A stretch of DNA of 64,000 nt, taken from assembly GCF_000417875.1 (NCBI RefSeq), contig NW_006920869.1, positions 1,357,759 through 1,421,758 of the forward strand, given 5' to 3'. A model generated the notes under the pieces. It was not told the origin of the DNA, searched no databases, and worked only from the letters and a program-made list of their open reading frames with translations. Positions within the stretch are counted from its first letter, which is position 1, and every line of letters begins with the position of its first letter. The position numbers and the translations under genes were made by a program. Shown here in pieces: positions 1-11,588 of this stretch. Source of the DNA: Pseudozyma flocculosa PF-1 (Eukaryota; Basidiomycota; Ustilaginomycetes; Ustilaginales; Ustilaginaceae).

Positions 1-2351
1 CACCGCCTTCCCGCCTTGCGCCACCGAAGCTCCGCTCGCCGCGATCCCGCCCGCCGAATCCGCCGCCGCCGCTACCGCTGTCACGGTCAAAGCTCCGCGG
101 TCGGAAGCCGCCGTCGCGGTCACCGCCACGGTCACCGCCGCGGCCGCGAATCCTCCCTGCCGNNNNNNNNNNNNNNNNNNNNGAAGCGGCCGCGGCCGGA
201 CCTGCCGCTGTCGCCGCCGTGGAGGTCCTTGGACGAGAAGCCGAGCTTGCGCAGGAAGTCATCGCCGACGAAGGGCTCGCGCTCCATCTTGCCCGCCTGG
301 ACGGCCCACTGCTTGAGGCCCTGGAGGATCGACGACTTGGTCGTTCGCAGCTCGGGCACGCGGCCCATGTAGAAGCCGAGCTGCGAGCCGAAGACCTCGC
401 GCACCATGTCCGGGTCCAGCTCGGCCAGGCTCTGCTCGAGCTCGTCGTTGAGTCGCTCGACCTCGTACCTGCCCGACAGCGGGCCCTTGAGCTTGAGCTG
501 CTTCGGCAGTTCGCGAGCGCCGCGCTTGGCCCGGAATGCCCTCTTCTGCTCTTGCGTGAGCGGCGGCGCCTCAAACTCGTCGGGCGACTCGTCGAACTTC
601 TCGCAGAGCTGCTGCAGCTCGCCCGTCATCTCGTCGACCGAAAGCTTCTGCACGGGCAGGTCGTCGAGCTGGAAGTGGAGGAAGCCCTGCTCCCAGTTGA
701 GCAGCACAAGGTCGGCGCGGCCCTCGGCGCCGGCGCGACCCGTCCGGCCGATACGGTGGATGTACTGGTCCTTGTTGGACGGGATGCCGACCTGGATCAC
801 CCGCGAGGTTCCCGGGTAGTCGACGCCACGGGCGCTCACGTCGCTGGTGATGAGGATGCTGGCGCCGCTCTGGTCCTTGCGGAAGCGGTCGCTGACCTTG
901 AAGCGCTGGTTCTGGTCCTTTTTGCTGTGGATCTCATAGAGCGCAGTGGAGCGACCGGCGGGCAGGATCTTCTGCGTGTCCTTTAGCACCTCGGCCAGCA
1001 TCTGCGTCATCTTGGTGGTGGGCGCAAACACAATGACCTTGGACTTGCCCGGGTTGGCCAGCTGGTCGTGTGCGATCAGGCGGAGGACGTGCGGGATCTG
1101 CTCGTCGGCCGAGTTGAGGACGGTGCAGTACTGGGGAATGTGCTTGTGCACGTTGTCCTCGCCGGCCGGCACGCAGTCGATGAAGCGGTGGTCCTTTTCG
1201 AGGCTCGCGCGGGCAATGCTGCGGATCTCGGGCGAGACGGTGGCCGAGAAGAGCATCGTCTGGCGCTCGCCCTTGGGCGGCAGGAAGTCGAGAATGGCCT
1301 TGAGGTCGTCGCGGAAGCCCATCTCGAGAAGCGTGTCGGCCTCGTCGAGGACGAGCGTCTGGCACGCCGACATGGCCTCCTTCATCATGCCGACGTCCTT
1401 GAGCAGGTCAAGCAGGCGGCCGGGCGTGGCGACAATGATGTCGGGCCGACCGCGGCGCCAGTCGTTGATCTGGTGGTTGCGGCTGGCACCGCCGACGAGG
1501 AGCTGCACCTGCAGGTCGTCGTGGTGCATCAGCAGCTTCTGGGCCTCGGTGGCGATTTGGGTAGCCAGCTCTCGCGTGGGCGACAGAATCAGCGTGCCGA
1601 CCGTGTTCTGGGTGAACTGCTTGGCGATGCCGACGCGTCCGTGCTTGTCGAGGGAGGCAAAGTCCAAGTCGGGGCGGTGGCGCTCGAGCATCTTGGTCCA
1701 GGCCGGGGAGAAGTGGCCGCGCTGGACGCCCGCAATGGCCTTGACGCGCGCCTCGATGGCGGGCACCAGGAAGGCGATCGTCTTTCCGGTTCCAGTCTTG
1801 GCCTTGACCAGCAGGTCACGGCCCCTGCCGTCCTCCATGGGCGCCGAATCCTTGGTCAGATTCTCGGCCAGCTCAGGCAGCAAGTGGAGCACCTTTTCCT
1901 GCACGAGCGACATGTCCTTGTAGCCGAACGGCTTGACCGTCAGCGCCTTCCACGTCGGGTAGGAGATGTGACCCTTCATCGAGTCGAAGGTGCTGTCCTT
2001 GACGCGAGGCGGCTTGTACGTGGGTTCTCTCGATTCCGGGCCGGACTGGTCGGCGGGCTGGAGCTCGGGCACCGCCGAGGCTTGTGCGCCCTCTTCGAGC
2101 TGCTGCTCGCGCTCCTGCTCACGAAGAGTCGTGTAGGTGGAAAACACTCGAGAGATGGATGCCTGTGTTGATGCAGAGGAGAGTAGCGAGGTGGCCCGGG
2201 GGCTGCAAACCGGGAGGGCGCGGCTTGTCGAAGCGATCGAGGATGCACGGATCTGGCTGAAGAGGCGCGACGACGAGCGCGACGACGACGAGAGGCACTC
2301 GGCGGCGACCGAGGCCTGGCGCAGCGGCAATCTCCGGATAGAAGCGAGCAT
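1..2351 (-). CDS. MSS116: Mitochondrial DEAD-box RNA helicase, Mss116-like (partial, 3' end off window)
   Basis: ATP-dependent RNA helicase, probably acting in the mitochondrial matrix on intron splicing and translation, as Mss116 does in yeast. Seen from the ATG at 2351: an N-terminal Arg/Ser-rich, acid-free stretch (residues 1-60) typical of a mitochondrial presequence; Walker A AKTGTGKT (184-191); PTRELA (258-263); ATPGRLL (308-314); DEAD (336-339); SAT (369-371); ARGVDYPG (507-514); HRIGRTGR (532-539); then the Mss116-type C-terminal helical extension. The reading frame is open upstream to 2672, but the Met at 2351 is chosen because it begins the presequence. The coding sequence reaches an assembly gap at 163-182. 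Beyond it the gap-length frame stops at 132, whereas another frame reads on as a Gly/Arg/Asp-rich RGG tail to the window edge, so the real 3' end lies outside. Divergent from GAB1. Confidence 0.93.
163..182. other. Assembly gap (20 N)
   Basis: Twenty consecutive N inside the 3' part of the Mss116-like helicase, in sequence coding for a Gly/Arg-rich tail. The repetitive RGG coding sequence probably caused the gap. The 20-base size is likely nominal, because the frame that continues the RGG tail differs from the one implied by exactly 20 bases. Confidence 0.99.
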
Positions 2352-3110
2352 ATCGGGGAGGTGGAATGGGGGGGAGGAGAAGGAGAAGACAAGGTGTGGC
2401 GGCTGATGGGGAAGCCTAGCCGCGATGAATGAGGGAAAGGGAGAGCCCGACGGTGGCGGACGGGGAGCCGAAGGAGAGAGACGAAGCCAGCGTGTCCCCT
2501 GGTATATCGGCGACGGGGTCAAGAACGAAGCCGGGATGTTGTTGTTGGTGGTGGTGGTGGTGGTAGTCAAGGAAGGAAGGGGGGTCCAAGACGAAGAGGG
2601 TGCGCTTGGTTGGAATGGTGGAGCAGAGGCAGGTGGCGGAGGGTGCCATCCAGATTGACAGGCAGCCAACAAGGGGAAGCTGTCAGCTCAGCCACCGGGT
2701 GCGGCCGCCGCCGTCCAGGGCGAAGAAGAAAAAGAAAAAAAGCGAGGCAGGGCGAAAATCCAAAAATTCCAGGATTTCCTCGTGCTCGAGAGCCGGTGGA
2801 GCCGCGTGCCCGCCGAGTCGCGACGCAGCCAACAAAGCGTTGGTCAGCCCGCTCGCAGCCTGGCGTCAAGGCTGGACCCTGACCTGGAACCCGCCCTCGA
2901 CAGGGTTTTTCGGAAGTCGGAGGGAAAACACCCCTCCAACCTCACGCCAGGCAGACACCCAGCCAAAGGGCCTCGGGCCACGGCTACTTCGGGTGTTGGT
3001 CCACGCTGGCTCGACCTTCCACCCCGACCGACACACGCGCTCACACCATCCTTTTCACCGACCTCACCACGACGGCCGACCGAACGCTAGCCTGATATTC
3101 AGTTCGCAGC
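2352..3110. promoter_or_regulatory. Divergent promoter region, helicase / GAB1
   Basis: 759 bp between the two start codons. It holds a (GGT)n-like tract at about 2546-2566 and purine-rich blocks near 2720-2750, and is pyrimidine-rich just before the GAB1 ATG. No convincing gene is seen; open frames here are extensions or shadows of the flanking genes. Confidence 0.5.
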
Positions 3111-5276
3111 ATGGCGGCGGAACCGGCATCAGAGAAGCACAGCTCGCCTGCAAAGGCAACAGCGGCGGCCCAAGATGCACCACCGCTGACTGCAAAGGCA
3201 CTCTCGCCCTCGCGGCCCACGCTCTATGCCATCTTGCTGGCCGCCTTTGCCCTCCGCATAGCCATCTTCGCCTACACCGACGTATCTGCCCAGCTGCAAT
3301 CCAGACCCGAGCTCAGCACACCAGTCAACAGCTGGGGTTCGCTGCTGGAAGCCCACTACCTCCATCGCAACCCGCCCACCTCTTCCGCTGCCCGCCACGC
3401 CCGCCGCCCGCACCTCGAGCACGTCTCGGCCTACCACTCGGGGACCATACATCACTCTCCGCTGCTCCTCCCGCTGCTCAGCAACGCTCTATCGCGCCAT
3501 CTTTCCGACCCGCGCGACCTCGTCGCACCTTTGCTGTGGTCCTTGGCAGATGTTGCCGCCGGCTATTTCGTCTTTCGCATCTGCCTCACTCGTGAGACGG
3601 CCGCCCTGGTCCGCAAGACTCACCTCTGGCCATGGGACCGGTCCCGAGCCAATAGAGCGGCTCTCATCTACCTCTTCAACCCATACACGCTGGGCGTCTG
3701 TCTCGCCCGGAGCACGGCTGCAATCGAGAACCTCGCGATCCTGGCCTCCGTGTACGCAGCAATGACTGGTGAGCTGCAGCGACGACACGGCACGCCGCTG
3801 CCTCAAAGGGCGCCACTGACTTTCATCTTTGAGACCCCGCGACCGCAGCGTCGGCCCTACTCATGAGCGTCTCGTGGGCCTTTGCTTCATTGTTGTCCCT
3901 CTACCCGGCGCTGCTGCTGCCGCTGCTTTGCCAGCTCTGCGTCAAACGTGCGGGCGAGGCGGAATACGAGAGCGAGATCTCGCACTTCGCCCAAAAGACG
4001 GAAGGCTCGCTGGACGTCAAGAGGGCCCGTCGACTGGGCTTCCTGGTTGATCGCATGCGAAAAGCCAAGGTGCGTTTGGGAGAACAAAGAGCGACGCACA
4101 TCGTTGCGCAAACAAGGCAAGCTGACACTCGTGCCGGTCATGTCATCCTCTCCATCATCCGTTCAGCGCTGGGCGCTGGTCAAGCTGCTCGTCTTGTGCC
4201 CGGCCATCTTGGTCGCCGGTGTCGTCGCCTCCAGGGCTATCGCGCTCAACCCGGGATCGAAGCTACCGTTCCTCGAGGCCGTTGTCGAGAGCCTCGCTCG
4301 GCCTTGGGAAGAGGGCTGGGAATGGGCTGAGCGCGTCTACGGCGTCATGTGAGTGCGACTCCTCCTCAAGCCTCGTTCCGACTGCTCAGACACCATTGAC
4401 CGGCAATCTATCGCCCCTCCTTACTTTTTTCAGCCTCCTGGTCACCGACCTGACGCCCAACCTCGGCCTATGGTGGTACTTCTTCATCGAGACCTTTGAC
4501 CACTTCCGCACCTTTTTCTTGCTCACGTTCAACGTCCACGTGGCGGCCTATGTCGTGCCGGTGCTGATCAAGTATCGGTGAGTGTGGAGCGTGGGGAGGA
4601 CGGTGCTTGGCACGAGGCGGCGATGCGCTGACGCTCGAGATGGCCGCCTCGCTCGCCACCGTTACGACTCGCAGCCAAGACCCGCTGTTCGGCCTGACGG
4701 TCATGCTCGGGATCATTGCAGTGTTCAAGAGCTATCCGACGGTCGGCGATCACGCTCTCTTCCTGTCGCTCTTCAGCCTGCACAGCCAGATCTTCGAATG
4801 TGAGTGCGCGATGGTGCGATCGGTCCGGTATCGAAGCAGGCGTATTGATGACCCGATCGAGGCCGCCTGGCTGCTCCTTGACCGCCTCGCTTACAGATCT
4901 ACGATATCCGCTGGTCTCGACGCTGCTCTACGCGTACTGCACGCTGCTCTCGCCGGCCTTCCACCATCTCTGGCTCGTGGCGGGCTCGGGCAACGCCAAC
5001 TTCTTCTACGCCATCACGCTGGTGTGGGCGCTCGGTGGCGGGATGCTGCTGCTCGACATGATATGGGCCTGGGGCCGCGATCGGTGGGAGCGCGAGAGGC
5101 CGCCGATCCGGTCGAAGAAGGCGGACAGGATCGCGGCGACGGCAGAGAGCGATGCGGACGCGGGCGCAGCCCTGACGGATGACGGCAAGGGCTCGTCTGT
5201 GGACCGCGCGTCCGCCGAGGTCACCGCCCTCAAAGAAGCTGCATCGGCGCGGAGGCGAGTTGTAGTGCAGATCTAG
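3111..5276 (+). CDS. GAB1: GPI transamidase subunit Gab1 / PIG-U
   Basis: Multi-spanning ER membrane subunit of the GPI transamidase complex, which attaches GPI anchors to proteins. Six exons give a continuous 569-residue PIG-U protein: 3111-3768, 3849-4069, 4167-4348, 4434-4577, 4675-4799 and 4897-5276. Introns are 80-97 nt, start GTGAG or GTGCG and end CAG; several have a GCTGAC branch site. Splicing joins pieces that lie in three frames, and each junction restores family motifs: SLYPALLLPLL; VTDLTPNLGLWWYFF followed by ETFDHFR (the PIG-U signature); FKSYPTVGD; and GSGNANFFYA. The N-terminal about 35 residues and the C-terminal about 60 residues (charged, Ala-rich) are likely cytosolic and poorly conserved. 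Convergent with ARL2, 152 bp apart. The exon map is inferred from splice signals and protein continuity. Confidence 0.95.
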
Positions 5277-5428
5277 GGAAGGGGCGCGGGTGTTTTCTGT
5301 AATTGGCCCTTTGCTTCCGCGGTAGATCGAGCCTATTGGTTGGCCAGTAGTGCGCTTGGCTCTTCTGATGCTCTGCTAGCCCGTGAGATGTGGGCGCATG
5401 AGTTGTTTCCTCTGCCACATCGACCTCT

Positions 5429-6109
5429 TCACGTCGTGGCGAGACCGGTCGGCTGCGGAGTCGGTGGACCCGGCATCGCAAGGTCACCGCCTTCGCCGTC
5501 GTGACCAATGACCGATGTGTAGACGCCGGCGGTGACGGCTCCATGGTAGTATACGCGCTTTGCGACGTCCTGAACGGCCCAGTCGAGGCCGCGTACGAGG
5601 TTGTCTCCGGTGAAGGCGCTGCAGGGCTGGATGCGCCAGCTGTGCGATTTGCTGACCCGGTCGTGCTCGAGTCCGAGGGCGGCCTTGATCTCCTCGGAGC
5701 TCATTGCGCCGCTGAGGTCCTGCTTGTTGGCAAAGACGAGGATGGTGGCGCCGCTCAGCCTCTCTTCGCCGAGGAGGGCGTGCAGCTCGTCGCGGCAGTC
5801 CTGGATACGGCCGCGATCGCTGCTGTCGACGACCCAGACGACGCAGTCGGTCCGCTCAAAGTAGTTTTTCCAGTAGGGGCGCAGCGTCTTTTGGCCCCCG
5901 ACGTCCCAGACGTTGAGGGTGTAGCCGTTGTGGACGAAGGTCTGTATGCTGAAGCCGAAGGTGGGCGAGATGGACTCGATGTCGTGCTGCGGCTGGTTGA
6001 GGAGGCGCTTGAGGATCGTCGTCTTGCCCGCATTGTCGAGGCCGAGGAAGAGGACGCGCAGCTCGAGCGAGCGCAGCTTGGTCTTGCGAATGATGGAGAG
6101 CAGGCCCAT
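5429..6109 (-). CDS. ARL2: ADP-ribosylation factor-like GTPase Arl2
   Basis: Small GTPase of the Arf/Arl family; Arl2 (fission yeast Alp41, budding yeast Cin4) works with tubulin cofactors in microtubule biogenesis. Single exon, 226 residues. Seen: the Met-Gly start typical of Arl2 (MGLLSIIRK), P-loop GLDNAGKTT, switch I SPTFGFSI, switch [19 protein letters not shown], and a CSAFTG motif (SAK equivalent). Residues 1-185 match the usual Arl2 length of about 184. A tail of about 40 residues follows, rich in Gly, Pro and Thr and ending in a [12 protein letters not shown] segment; this is unusual for Arl2. The Met at 6109 is chosen because the Arl2 N-terminus starts there, although the frame is open much further upstream. 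Divergent from the Ysc84-like gene. Confidence 0.95.
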   Translation of the reverse strand: MGLLSIIRKTKLRSLELRVLFLGLDNAGKTTILKRLLNQPQHDIESISPTFGFSIQTFVHNGYTLNVWDVGGQKTLRPYWKNYFERTDCVVWVVDSSDRGRIQDCRDELHALLGEERLSGATILVFANKQDLSGAMSSEEIKAALGLEHDRVSKSHSWRIQPCSAFTGDNLVRGLDWAVQDVAKRVYYHGAVTAGVYTSVIGHDGEGGDLAMPGPPTPQPTGLATT

Positions 6110-6719
6110 GGTGGTTGGCGATGCGATCGGAGAGCGGCGCTGACGTGGCAGCCGGCGGAATAGGCAGCGGGCAGGACCAAGGTGCGCCGAGTAGTCAGAG
6201 GCGAGATCGAGGAGCTGTCCTTCTCTCTGGCACGAGGGGTCCCTGGGCTGGCCTGTGCCGCGCTGCGCTCTGACCTGGCCTCTCTGGCGGGCTGGGGCTC
6301 TGGCTCGGCTCCGCAGAATGCGCTGGTTTGGTCCGACGGAGTTTGAGTTTGGGCTGCCCGGGCGTTGACCTGGCCGGCCGAGCCATCTGGCAGGCGGGTG
6401 AAAATGTGTGGAGGTTGCCGACGCACAGCCACACAGCCGGGCAGGCCGCCCCACCCACAGCAGGCTCGCGCACCGCCCGCCCCCACCGACCGAGATGCGG
6501 TCATGGCCCTGGCATGCCTCTGGGCCTCCGCCTGCCAGCCGCGCCACGCCGCCCGCCGGCCGCCCAGCTCCGAGGCAGATCCAAGCCATCCTAGCTTCTT
6601 CGTCCATCGCCACCATCACCTTCATCGCTCCTTCCCTCACCCTAACCTTATCCAATATTTGCCTTCCCTCCCTTCATCCATCCTCACCACACCCTACCCC
6701 TACGGAACCGCCAGAGACC
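6110..6719. promoter_or_regulatory. Divergent promoter region, ARL2 / Ysc84-like gene
   Basis: 610 bp between divergent start codons. The last about 130 bp before 6720 is C/T-rich, as in many fungal leaders. Open frames here have no recognisable protein features. Confidence 0.45.
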
Positions 6720-8748
6720 ATGCCCATCGACCTCAGGAAAGCCCTCGATACCGACAACCCCAAGTGGGACAAGCTCAAGGCAAACTGTGCGTCGCCCGGG
6801 CTGAGCTGGGCCAGCGCAAGGAAACGCGACAGCCGCTGACCTCTCCTACCTTTGGAACCCCCTCCCATGCCTCATGCCCGCTCGACGACGTGGAACAGAC
6901 AAAAAGGTAGAGACTGGAGCATGGAGGGCGCTCGACCCCGTGGGACGATGGACCAACCGCACCGCGGGCAAGTTCGGCGCCGAGTCCTTCTGGCCCACCG
7001 AGATGGACCTCGAGTGCGACAAGGCCGCCCGCATCCTCCGCACCTTTGCCACAAAGGGCGCTCAGGTCGAGGTCGACGCCTCCCAGGCCGACGTCCTCAC
7101 AGATAAGACCGCCGCCGTGCCCCCCACCCAACAGCCTCAGGTCGATGCCAAGGGCAAGAAGATCAAGGATCCGCACAAGTACGATCACAAAAAGACCCAG
7201 AAGGTGCTGCGCAGGATCAGCCCCAAGGTCCTCAGCCAGGCGCAGGGTCTGGCCATCTTTACCGTCTTCCGGTAAGTCGATCCGATCCGTCGTGGTCCTC
7301 CTGCCTCCATCGGACCACGTCGACTGAATCCCATCTCGTGGCACCGTTCCCTTCTTGCTCTGCCAGCACCGGCTTCGGCTTTTCGGGCGCAAGCGGCTCG
7401 GGCGTGGTGCTGTCCCGCCTCCCCGACGGAAGCTGGAGCGCACCCTCGGGCCTCCTCGTCCACACCATCGGATGGGGCTTCCTCATCGGCCTCGACATCT
7501 ACGACGTCGTCATTGTCCTCCGCAGCCAGAAGGCGGTCGACGCGTTCAAAAACCCCAAGATCAGCCTCGGCGCTGAGCTCACCGTCGCTGCAGGGCCCGT
7601 CGGCGATGGAGCCATGGTTGAGACCGGGGTCGACCGTTCTGCCAGCTGGTCCTATATCAAGTCCAAGGGCTTCTATGCGGGCGTGCAGCTGGACGGCACC
7701 GTCGTGCTGAAGCGCGACGACGCAAATACGCGATTCTACGGCAGCCCTCTTCCGGTCAAGGACATTCTCGAGGGTCGACTGCAGGCGCCCGCACCTGCTG
7801 CATGCTTGCCGCTGTGGCAGACCATCTACGCCGCCGAGGGCCGTCCGCAGGTGATGGGCGTCGACCGTATCCCTCAGGGTGACATGTCCACGCCCGGTGA
7901 TCTGGTCATGACCGAGGATGACTTCAAGCAGGCCAGCGTCGTCGCCGAGCATGGCGGCATGCCACACGGCGACTTGGCTTCGGGCGCGGGAGCGAGCGCC
8001 GTCGGATCGACGATGGCCCCGGGATACGATGTAAGCGTGGGCGCAGCGAGCGGTGCCCTTCCGACTCGATCTGACTCGAAGAGGGTGGTTCCGCCGCCTC
8101 CTGGGGCTGGCGCATCTGGCGCGGCTGCCCCCGCCCCCGCCCCCGCCCCCGCGCCCTATGGCGGAGAGCTGCCTCCCGACTACGAGTGAGTAGCTTGCCG
8201 GCTGCTCGCGACCACAGCCTGTCATTCACAAGGCCTGAGTGCTGACCCGTTTTGTTCTCCCCTGCCGTCGCGCTTGCCCCTATAGCTTCGCCAGCGCGCC
8301 CCTCAACGCGCAGGGCGGCAAGACGTTCAACGACGCGCCATCAGGCTACACCAATGTCCCCGCAGCGGCCGTGGCCTCGGGCGGCATGGGTGGCGCGGCC
8401 CCTCCGAACCCCTTCGCATCGCCCTCTGATGCCTCCGCCCCCGTTGGCGGTCACGAGACGGCCGAGCAGGAGAAGGAGCGTCTGCGCCAGCAGTACGCCC
8501 AGAACGATGCCCAGTACGACGCGCCGCCGGCCGGACCGGCCCCCTCGCAAAGCGGCGGCGCCACGAGTGCTGGCCTGCCCTCGAGCGTCGAGGCCCTGTA
8601 CGACTTCGAGGGGCAAGAAGCAGGAGACCTGCCGTTCAAGGCAGGGGACGTGATCCAGGTCGTCGGCAAGGAGGACGAGAGCTGGTGGCGCGGCAGCCTC
8701 AAGGGCAGGCAGGGCATCTTCCCCAGCAACTATACCCGGCCGCTCTAA
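6720..8748 (+). CDS. YSC84: SYLF and SH3 domain protein, Ysc84/Lsb3-like
   Basis: Cortical actin-patch protein: the SYLF domain binds phosphoinositides and actin, and the SH3 domain binds Las17/WASP-type proline-rich ligands during endocytosis. Four exons give 573 residues: 6720-6786, 6899-7271, 7367-8185 and 8286-8748 (introns 112, 95 and 100 nt; GTGCGT, GTAAGT and GTGAGT donors). The N-terminus MPIDLRKALDTDNPKWDKLK is typical of fungal SYLF proteins. The SYLF core follows (ECDKAARILRTF; GLAIFTVFRTGFGFSGASG; GWGFLIGLDIYDVVIVL; GSPLPVKDIL). A Pro/Ala repeat linker separates it from the C-terminal SH3 domain (about 519-573) with ALYDF, SWWRG and GIFPSNY. All expected SH3 signature residues are present. 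Splice sites are inferred, but each restores the family sequence. Confidence 0.95.
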
Positions 8749-9283
8749 TCTGGTACATGCTCGATCTCGACTGCATTTGCCTTGTCTCAAGGCTCTGGTC
8801 GAGGTCAAGCGCCTGTTACGGCTGTCTGTTCTTCTCCCTTAGGCCTGCTTTGGATCCTGCTTGTTGTTCATAGCCAGGGCGTGAACGAATGCGATACCGA
8901 TGCTGATGCTCAGCTCCTTCGGGCCGGGCCACAAAAATAATGCCATGCCTGGCCATGCCTCCACCTTTTCCCGCTGCGAAAGGAAAAATCCGAGTTGCTG
9001 CACGCGACCTGCAGAAGAGAGGCGCACCCCGCGCTTTTGCCGGCCTGCTTGGCTGCGGGCGGAAGACGGGGAAGAGAGAGCTGCTCAGTTTGCCACCCGA
9101 CGCCACCCGCTCTGGCCTGCTCCTTCTCTCCTCTTGTCCATCACCACCCGCCTCATTCCCTAGTTTGCCCTCGCCCTCCCTTGCTGGCTCATCGAGTCCA
9201 GCTCCACACTCTTTGCCGCACCGCTCATCGTCCTTGCGGCCCGATACCCTTGTCCCTTTCTCTCGTCGTCCCCTCTTAGCGTC
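8749..9283. promoter_or_regulatory. Intergenic region and leader of RAD7
   Basis: 535 bp holding the 3' UTR of the SYLF/SH3 gene and a C/T-rich leader (about 9120-9280) before the RAD7 ATG. No other gene is seen. Confidence 0.45.
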
Positions 9284-11324
9284 ATGTCAGGCGTCCGCGG
9301 CCCCACGTCGGCCCTCACCGAGTTCCTCCGCGAAAGGGGCATCACTGCTCGCAACACCAACCGCTTCAGGCGCAGAGACGCCGATCAAGCTGAGCAGCAG
9401 CAGCAAGCAGAGGCAGCGCAGGGGCAGCAGGATGCCCAGCCTGTGCAGCCCTCGCCCCGTGCCCGACCCCCTTCAGCCTCGCCCGCCCTCCGAAGGTCGG
9501 AGTCGGGCTCAGCCTCCCCCGCCACCGCCGTACGTCGTCGAGCTGCCGCGGGTGCCTCCATGCGCTTCGACGAGGAGGATGACTCGGACGACGACGACGA
9601 CCCCGACGAGGAGGACGCCTATGTCCCTGATGCTCAAGATGCAGCTGGACCCAGCTCCTCGGGCAGAGGTGTCAAGCGTGGCGCAGCAAGGGCGACGAGG
9701 AGCGCTGCCAAGAAGGCGAAGAAGGGTGCAGGCGATGACGACGACGACGACTACGAAGACCCAGCTGGCGCCTTTGGCCTGCCTGAGGCAAGCAGCTCAA
9801 GGAGCAAGTTCAGCTACGCGGACAGGGCGCCCGGCAGCATCGCGTACTGCGGCGGCTGCAAGGCCAAATTCACCGTGACGCAGTACACCAAAGCCGGCCC
9901 CTCTGGCCCGCTCTGCCACCGCTGCGGACCCCTCTACAAGAGCGACGGGGCCAAGGCGGCGGACAAGGACGACGCATACCGGCCACCGGCGCCAAAGAAG
10001 AGGCAGGCCCGTCGGAAGTTCCAAAACATCCTCGACGCTGGTCACCGCACGGTGCCGACGCTGCAGAGCCTCTGCATCGCCATCATCAGCAACTACATCG
10101 AGGACATGGAGGCGCTGGGCAACATCGGCGACCAGAACCTCGACGCCATCAGCAAGAGCATCTCCAAGAACCGCAGCCTCAACCCGAGGACGTTGCAGCT
10201 CTTCCTGCTTCCGGACATCACCACGCTCTCACTCTACGACTGCAGCAAGCTCCACAGCGAGTCGCTCCAGACGATACCGACGTTTGCGCCCAGGCTCCGC
10301 CGCATCAACCTGCAGCTCTGCGGTCAGCTCGACAACAGCACCATCGACCTGTGGGCTGTCAAGCTGCCGGAACTGCGCGACGTCGAGCTATACGGCCCTT
10401 ACCTCGTCCGCAAGGAGGCGTGGCACCGCTTCTTCCGCACCGTCGGCAAGAGGCTCGAGTCGTTCAAGATCCGCGAGTCGCCCCGCTTCGACATCGGCTG
10501 CGCCCGCGAGATGGTGGAGCACTGCCCCAACATCCGGGAGCTCGGCCTGGCGCAGATCGGACCGCTCGACGATGCCATGCTGCAGCCGCTCGAGACGTAC
10601 AAGTCGCTCACCTACCTCGACATCTCGGACCCGGGTGTCTCTGCCCCCGGCATCCCGCCCAAGTCGCTCGAGGATGCGGGCGTCATCTCGCTGCTCAAGG
10701 CCGTGGGCGGCAATCTCGCCTTCCTCGACATTTCCAAGAACGCCGATCTGACCGACAAGGTCGTGCTCGAGGGCATCGCACCCAATTGCAAGCACCTGCA
10801 GACGCTGCGCATGGTCGGCCTGGAAAAGGTCACCTCGGAGGCCATGGTGACGCTGTTCAAGACCATGCCGCGCCACACCAGCGACGACGGCGAGGTGTCG
10901 GGCATTCGTCGCCTGTGCCTCGACCGCATGCTCGAGCTCGGCGACGAGGTACTGCCGGCGCTGCTCGAGCACAGCGGGCCAGATCTCGTGGAGCTGAGCC
11001 TCAACTCGGTCGACAAGCTGACGGGCAAAGGCCTCGCGCTGCTCGCCAAGTCCTGCCCCAACCTCGAGAAGCTCGACTTGGGCTTTTGCAGGAGCGTCGA
11101 CGACGCCGTGCTCGATGAGATCTGCAATGGCTGCAAGAAGCTCCGGGTCGTCTACGTGTTTGGCTGCAACCGGGTGGTGAGTGGCGTAAATTGACGGCGT
11201 CGTGCTTGCAAAGTCTTCCCACGGTGCTCAATGTTGCACTTTTCCCTTGGCCTCGGTTCCACAGAGCGACTTTGCCAAGTCGGACAGGGTCAAGATCGTC
11301 GGCAAGGAGAGGTACGCCAAGTAG
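9284..11324 (+). CDS. RAD7: Nucleotide excision repair protein Rad7 (zinc-binding, leucine-rich repeats)
   Basis: Rad7 pairs with Rad16 in global-genome nucleotide excision repair and in a cullin-type E3 ligase. Two exons, 9284-11176 and 11265-11324 (intron 88 nt, GTGAGT...CAG), give 650 residues. The start MSGVRGPTSALTEFLRERG is the conserved Rad7 N-terminus. Next come a Gln/Ala/Pro-rich stretch, acidic and basic nuclear segments (EEDDSDDDDDPDEED; RSAAKKAKKG), a CxxC...CxxC zinc-binding motif (CGGC and CHRC, about residues 189-211), then F-box-like and leucine-rich repeats through the C-terminus (repeats such as LPDITTLSLYDCSKL and CPNLEKLDLGFC). Without the short last exon the frame runs into a stop just after the donor; splicing gives a charged end with SDFAKSDRVKIVGKERYAK. 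Convergent with the next gene, 264 bp apart. Confidence 0.92.
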
Positions 11325-11588
11325 AGCGGCACGGCATGCGATACAGCTCAACGTGCGGCCACCAGGCGCGGCCATCACCGTCTGGTACAGCCGTCATCTG
11401 CCGCGGACACGGATTTGTTCATGGCACTGGCCACATCTACCAAAGAGGCGGCGATTCAGCGGTCATGGCGCTGCATCTGTACTGGTGCAAAGGGCACCCT
11501 TCGCTCGCAGGCTCAGGATCGGGTCGAGCGTATCAAGGCTCTCGCTCCTTCTCGGCCAAGTCTTCGCGCGCCCGCTCAGCGCCAGACA

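Noticed and set aside
132..134. Stop codon ending the Mss116-like helicase
   Set aside because: It depends on the gap being exactly 20 bases; the RGG-tail frame continues past it.
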